Shown here one piece after another: positions 22,752-25,778 of a DNA stretch of 25,778 nt. How positions within the stretch are numbered: the stretch's first letter is position 1; each line of letters starts with the position of its first letter. The notes below the pieces were generated by a model that made no database searches, was not told where the DNA came from, and saw only the letters and a list, made by a program, of their open reading frames with translations. Both the position numbers and the translations under genes were made by a program. The DNA comes from an uncultured Ruminococcus sp. (GTDB taxonomy: Bacteria; Bacillota; Clostridia; Oscillospirales; Ruminococcaceae): assembly GCF_937915125.1 (NCBI RefSeq), contig NZ_CALDMP010000046.1, forward strand, positions 1-25,778, in the 5' to 3' direction.

Positions 22752-24414
22752 ATGTCTGCCCTCCTTCCACCAGATCTCTCAAGATAATGCGGATCACTCC
22801 GTGTTCCATCCGGGAATTGACGTATTTACGCCAGTTTGCGTCGTCCTTTTCCGGATAGTCCAGATTTTCTGCAAAGCTGTGCCAGCGTGTTTCCTGACGC
22901 GCTTTCAGATGTGCAATGACGCTGCGGCAAACAGTCAGTCTCTCACGCAGTTCATAAATATACATCAGTTCCTGGAAATCCTCTGCATGCAGGGTCTCAG
23001 AAAGCTGTGTGAGCTGCACGATCTTTTCATCGGCAATGGCAAGCTGTTTCCCATTAAAACGATAATTGGTCTTGATGCCGCCTGCATAGGCATCCATGAC
23101 TGTCTGCATGGCTTCTTCCAGCTGTTCTGTTGTGAAACGGAATTCCGATGCGCCCAGAAATCGTTCTATTTCTGCAATTTGTCTCTCTGTTTTCTCTGCT
23201 TCAATTTGAACAGGTGTGTGCTGCTGGATAAATGCCACAGCAGATTCCGCTGCGATCTCACCTTCTGCAAGTGCACCTGTCACATACTTCTGAGGACATC
23301 CGCCTGCCACATCACCTGCTGCAAACAATCCTTGAATAGTTGTAGCACGGTTGGTATCGACCCAATAGCCGCTTGCAGTATGTCCTCCTACAATATAGGG
23401 TTCTGTACCCTCGATCTCTACATTTTGCTGAGACGGTTTTTTTCCGCTTTCAATCCATTTCAGCGTCTGAGAGGGTGCCATATTCAGATATGCTTTCATG
23501 AGGGATGCATCCTGTTCCGGTGTGATTCCCTCTGTCCGCAGATAACACGGTCCCCTGCCCTCCAGGTTTTCGTTGACAGTACCATAGACACGCTCGGAAG
23601 TTATAAGACCGTATTTTGTCTCATAGACCTCGCCAAGAGAGTTGATCTGCTTTGCGCCTACACCCTGTGCCAGAGTGCCTGTGGGAGCGATGGTGTCCTT
23701 ACAGCGCAGGGCAATAAACCGCATCTCAAAGGTTGTCATCTCTGCACCAGCACGAATACCCATGGCATAACCGGCACCGGTATTGAAAGGCGGATACCAC
23801 ATCTTATGGCGGGAAAATCCCGGATTGTTCGGCTTGTACAGACCAGCAGCACCGCCGGTAGCCACGATCACCGCATTGGCTTCGATGACATAGAATGTAT
23901 CATTTTCAACGCCAATGCCAAAGGCACCTCTGATCCGGTTGTCACTAACTGCAAAATCAATGATATTGACACGGTTCAGAACTGTGACAGTGGGAAGCTG
24001 TTCCACAGTATCTGCCAGAATGGGCTTGATATTTTCACCGTTGATTTTTAGGTTACGGTTGCCGCGAGTCACATATTTTCCATTTTCGTCTTTCAGAATA
24101 ACAAGTCCCAGCTGTTCCAACCGTTCTGTTACTGCATTCAGGCGCTCTGACATGGTCAGCAGCAGATCCTCACGGACGATACCATCTGCATCCTTTTTGG
24201 CATAATCTACATAATCCTGGGGCTTTCTGCCCTCTGTGATATACGCATTCAAGGCGTTGACACCAGCTGCCAGACAGCCGCTTCGCTTGATATGTGCTTT
24301 TTCACAGATCAGTACCTTTGCATCGGAATGTTCTGCGATAGTCAGTGCTGCATAACAACCTGCTGTACCGCCGCCGATAATCAGAATATCTGTTTGGATT
24401 CGCTCTGTTTTCAT
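22735..24414 (-). CDS. aprA: Adenylylsulfate reductase alpha subunit (FAD flavoprotein)
   Basis: A 559-residue cytosolic flavoprotein that probably reduces APS to sulfite and AMP. The FAD-binding motif is IIGGGTAGC (12-20), followed by KRSGCLAAGVNALNAY as in AprA, the ATGGAAGLY segment, and GGHTASGYWVD, where the His matches the position of the AprA active-site His. The C-terminal FAD loop is GLFAAGDVAGG. It belongs to the fumarate reductase/AprA superfamily, so another substrate is possible, but the AprB partner and cysDN make APS the best reading. An AGGAG directly touches the ATG, an unusually short spacing. The thioredoxin reductase gene ends 7 bases upstream. Confidence 0.85.
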   Translation of the reverse strand: MKTERIQTDILIIGGGTAGCYAALTIAEHSDAKVLICEKAHIKRSGCLAAGVNALNAYITEGRKPQDYVDYAKKDADGIVREDLLLTMSERLNAVTERLEQLGLVILKDENGKYVTRGNRNLKINGENIKPILADTVEQLPTVTVLNRVNIIDFAVSDNRIRGAFGIGVENDTFYVIEANAVIVATGGAAGLYKPNNPGFSRHKMWYPPFNTGAGYAMGIRAGAEMTTFEMRFIALRCKDTIAPTGTLAQGVGAKQINSLGEVYETKYGLITSERVYGTVNENLEGRGPCYLRTEGITPEQDASLMKAYLNMAPSQTLKWIESGKKPSQQNVEIEGTEPYIVGGHTASGYWVDTNRATTIQGLFAAGDVAGGCPQKYVTGALAEGEIAAESAVAFIQQHTPVQIEAEKTERQIAEIERFLGASEFRFTTEQLEEAMQTVMDAYAGGIKTNYRFNGKQLAIADEKIVQLTQLSETLHAEDFQELMYIYELRERLTVCRSVIAHLKARQETRWHSFAENLDYPEKDDANWRKYVNSRMEHGVIRIILRDLVEGGQTYEHHD

Positions 24415-24421
24415 CTCCTGC

Positions 24422-25324
24422 TCAGCTCGTTTCTCTCAAATACTTTTCTACAGACTGCACACAGTTTGCACCGTCTGAAACAGCCGTCACCACCTGACGG
24501 AGTGTTTTCGTGCGGACATCTCCTCCGGCGAAAATACCTGCTGCTGAAGTGACACCATTTTCTCCGGCAGAAACATATCCGTTTGCATCGAGATCACAGA
24601 TTCCTTCCAGCAAAGCAGTATTGGGGATGGAACCGATCGCTACGAAAATGCCGTTGACATCTAGTTTTCTGGCTTCACCATTTTGCAAAAGCACAAGTGC
24701 TTCCGCTCGTTTTTCGCCTGAGATCTCTACAGGTACTGCATTCAGCACCAACGCAATGTTCGGTGTATTTTTCACAGCTGTCTGCAAAGCCTGGTTTGCA
24801 CGGAAGGTATCTCTGCGGTGGATCAGGTATACCTTTTCTGCAATTTTGGAAAGATACAATGCATCTTCCAGTGCTGTATCACCGCCGCCTACAACTGCTA
24901 CCGTTTTGTCCTGATAGAAAGCACCGTCACAGGTTGCGCAATAGGATACTCCAAGCAGCTCGCCACCTGGGATTTCCAGTCTGCGGTAAGATGTTCCGGC
25001 AGTGTAGATGATACTTTTGCCCTCTAAGGAGCTGCCGTCTTTGAAGTGTACAGTGAATGCATCCTCATTCCTTTGGATAGCTATAGCTTCGCCCTCAAAA
25101 AAAGATGCACCCATTTTTTCAGCATGTTCCCGAAAAGCCTCTCCCAGTTCATATCCGCCGATTCCGGGGAGCCCGGGATAATTGTCCACTTGTTCGGTTG
25201 CTGCGATTTGTCCCGAACCCATGTAATCTTTCTCGATGACAACAGCCCGGAGTTGTGCACGGCTGGCATAAATCGCTGCAGTCAGACCAGCAGGACCGCT
25301 GCCGATGATCATGATGTCGTACAT
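24422..25324 (-). CDS. trxB: Thioredoxin reductase (NADPH)
   Basis: A 300-residue flavoenzyme that reduces thioredoxin-like disulfides with NADPH. FAD is bound by IIGSGPAGLTAA (6-17), the redox pair is C129 and C132 in YCATCDGAF, the nucleotide-binding motif is VVGGGDTALEDA followed by HRRD, and the C-terminal GIFAGGDVRTKTLRQV is typical. GAGGAG, overlapping the upstream stop, sets the ATG. Inside the sulfur operon it may serve reductive sulfur transfer rather than general redox balance. That specialisation is inference. Confidence 0.93.
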   Translation of the reverse strand: MYDIMIIGSGPAGLTAAIYASRAQLRAVVIEKDYMGSGQIAATEQVDNYPGLPGIGGYELGEAFREHAEKMGASFFEGEAIAIQRNEDAFTVHFKDGSSLEGKSIIYTAGTSYRRLEIPGGELLGVSYCATCDGAFYQDKTVAVVGGGDTALEDALYLSKIAEKVYLIHRRDTFRANQALQTAVKNTPNIALVLNAVPVEISGEKRAEALVLLQNGEARKLDVNGIFVAIGSIPNTALLEGICDLDANGYVSAGENGVTSAAGIFAGGDVRTKTLRQVVTAVSDGANCVQSVEKYLRETS

Positions 25325-25328
25325 ATAT

Positions 25329-25727
25329 TTACTCCTCAGTAATGATCAGAGTTTCCTTTTCCGCATTGCTGCCCTCAATTTTAAAGGAGTTCAGCACCGG
25401 ATTTGCCCGATCCATCAGCGACAGAATCATATAGCTTGCCTTGCTGTCATAGGCAAGGCGCTTATCTTCTTCCGATGGACGTGAGGGCGATTCCGGATGG
25501 GAATGCCAGTTTCCAAGCGGAACCCAGCCATTGGCACGCATATCCTTGACGGCTGCAAGCTGCTCCTTCGGGTCGAGGGAAAAGTGCTCATTGGAATGGT
25601 CGATATTGGTCAGAAGGTACACCTTCTTGATGGCCTTATCTGTACCATCTGATGTTCCTGCAATCAGACCGCAGGCTTCATCGGGCAGTTCTTTCTCTGC
25701 ATGAGCGAGGATTTTCTCATAATCACC
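25329..25727 (-). CDS. JAMM/MPN+ metallopeptidase, Mec (CysO-cysteine peptidase)-like, with disrupted start
   Basis: The family removes cysteine from the C-terminus of a sulfur-carrier protein in CysO-type cysteine synthesis. The metal site is HSHP with the Ser and Asp of PSEED downstream (JAMM pattern H-x-H-x7-S-x2-D). The expected catalytic Glu is in ELPDEACG. The conserved N-terminus (YEKILAHAEKELPDEACG) is readable in this frame, yet the frame has no ATG, GTG or TTG between it and an in-frame TGA at 25728-25730. A GTG at 25622 would give a 97-residue protein without the Glu. A well-placed ATG (25718-25720) is in another frame. A one-base indel or a sequence error near 25711-25721 would restore the gene. 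Confidence 0.7.
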   Translation of the reverse strand, partial: GDYEKILAHAEKELPDEACGLIAGTSDGTDKAIKKVYLLTNIDHSNEHFSLDPKEQLAAVKDMRANGWVPLGNWHSHPESPSRPSEEDKRLAYDSKASYMILSLMDRANPVLNSFKIEGSNAEKETLIITEE

Positions 25728-25778
25728 TCAATCCGTAAAACTCACCACTAAAAAACATCAACGCAACCAGAAGTGTAA
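25723..25778 (-). CDS. C-terminal end of an upstream gene, possibly ThiF/MoeB-like (partial)
   Basis: A frame open to the window edge ends at TGA 25723-25725 and gives TLLVALMFFSGEFYGLR. The hydrophobic strand and GEF pattern loosely recall the C-terminus of ThiF/HesA/MoeB activating enzymes, which often neighbour Mec-type genes. Seventeen residues are too few to be sure, and the identity is a guess from context. Confidence 0.3.
   Translation of the reverse strand, partial: TLLVALMFFSGEFYGLR

Noticed and set aside
22609..24051. A 480-residue plus-strand reading frame opposite aprA
   Set aside because: It is Cys/His-rich shadow coding with no ribosome site or motifs; the opposite strand carries a recognisable flavoprotein.
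22735..24414. AprA considered as L-aspartate oxidase or fumarate reductase
   Set aside because: The adjoining AprB-like ferredoxin and cysDN, and the AprA-like segments KRSGCLAAG and GGHTASGYW, favour APS reductase, although the superfamily overlap keeps some doubt.

Overview
The window looks like chromosomal DNA of a cellulosome-forming Ruminococcus-type gut Firmicute (Oscillospiraceae, in the neighbourhood of R. champanellensis or R. flavefaciens). This is inferred from three secreted proteins: two carry Ruminococcus-style dockerins behind Thr/Ser-rich linkers (an SGNH esterase and a GH44 glucanase) and one carries a CotH-type module with a dockerin at its N-terminus. Strong Gram-positive Shine-Dalgarno sites and near-consensus sigma-A promoters fit this. 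No rRNA, CRISPR array, phage gene or transposase gene was seen.

Layout. 1-4.2 kb: minus-strand genes for a small hypothetical protein, a HAD phosphatase, a dockerin-bearing SGNH esterase and a lipoprotein SGNH hydrolase. 4.2-7.6 kb: plus-strand XRE regulator followed 46 bases later by a GH44 endoglucanase with a probable CBM and a dockerin. 7.8-12.1 kb: a minus-strand pair encoding a divergent type IIA topoisomerase (A and B subunits). 12.3-12.7 kb: a Gly-Arg-His tRNA cluster with a consensus promoter and a strong terminator. 12.7-14.4 kb: a coiled-coil protein, TrmL, and a 57-residue glycine-zipper protein on the plus strand. 14.6-17.6 kb: the dockerin-LTD-CotH-CBM protein. 17.7-19.5 kb: a two-gene ABC exporter. 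19.8 kb to the end: a tightly packed minus-strand sulfur-assimilation operon that continues beyond the window.

The sulfur operon reads (5' to 3', right to left) possible ThiF/MoeB-like C-terminus, JAMM/Mec-type peptidase, thioredoxin reductase, AprA-like, AprB-like, CysD, CysN. Together these would activate sulfate to APS (CysDN) and reduce APS to sulfite with an Apr-type flavoprotein/ferredoxin pair instead of CysH. The JAMM peptidase suggests cysteine formation on a sulfur-carrier protein. As sequenced, the JAMM gene lacks a usable in-frame start, which suggests a frameshift or a sequence error.

The most unusual non-coding feature is a 172-bp element present three times (2409-2580, 7662-7833 and 19654-19825, the last inverted). 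Each copy is nearly identical, is almost entirely one imperfect palindrome, has 18-bp terminal inverted repeats and short target duplications, and sits 0-13 bases downstream of a stop codon. A diverged relative appears at the left edge of the window. It behaves like a non-autonomous MITE that inserts at gene 3' ends.
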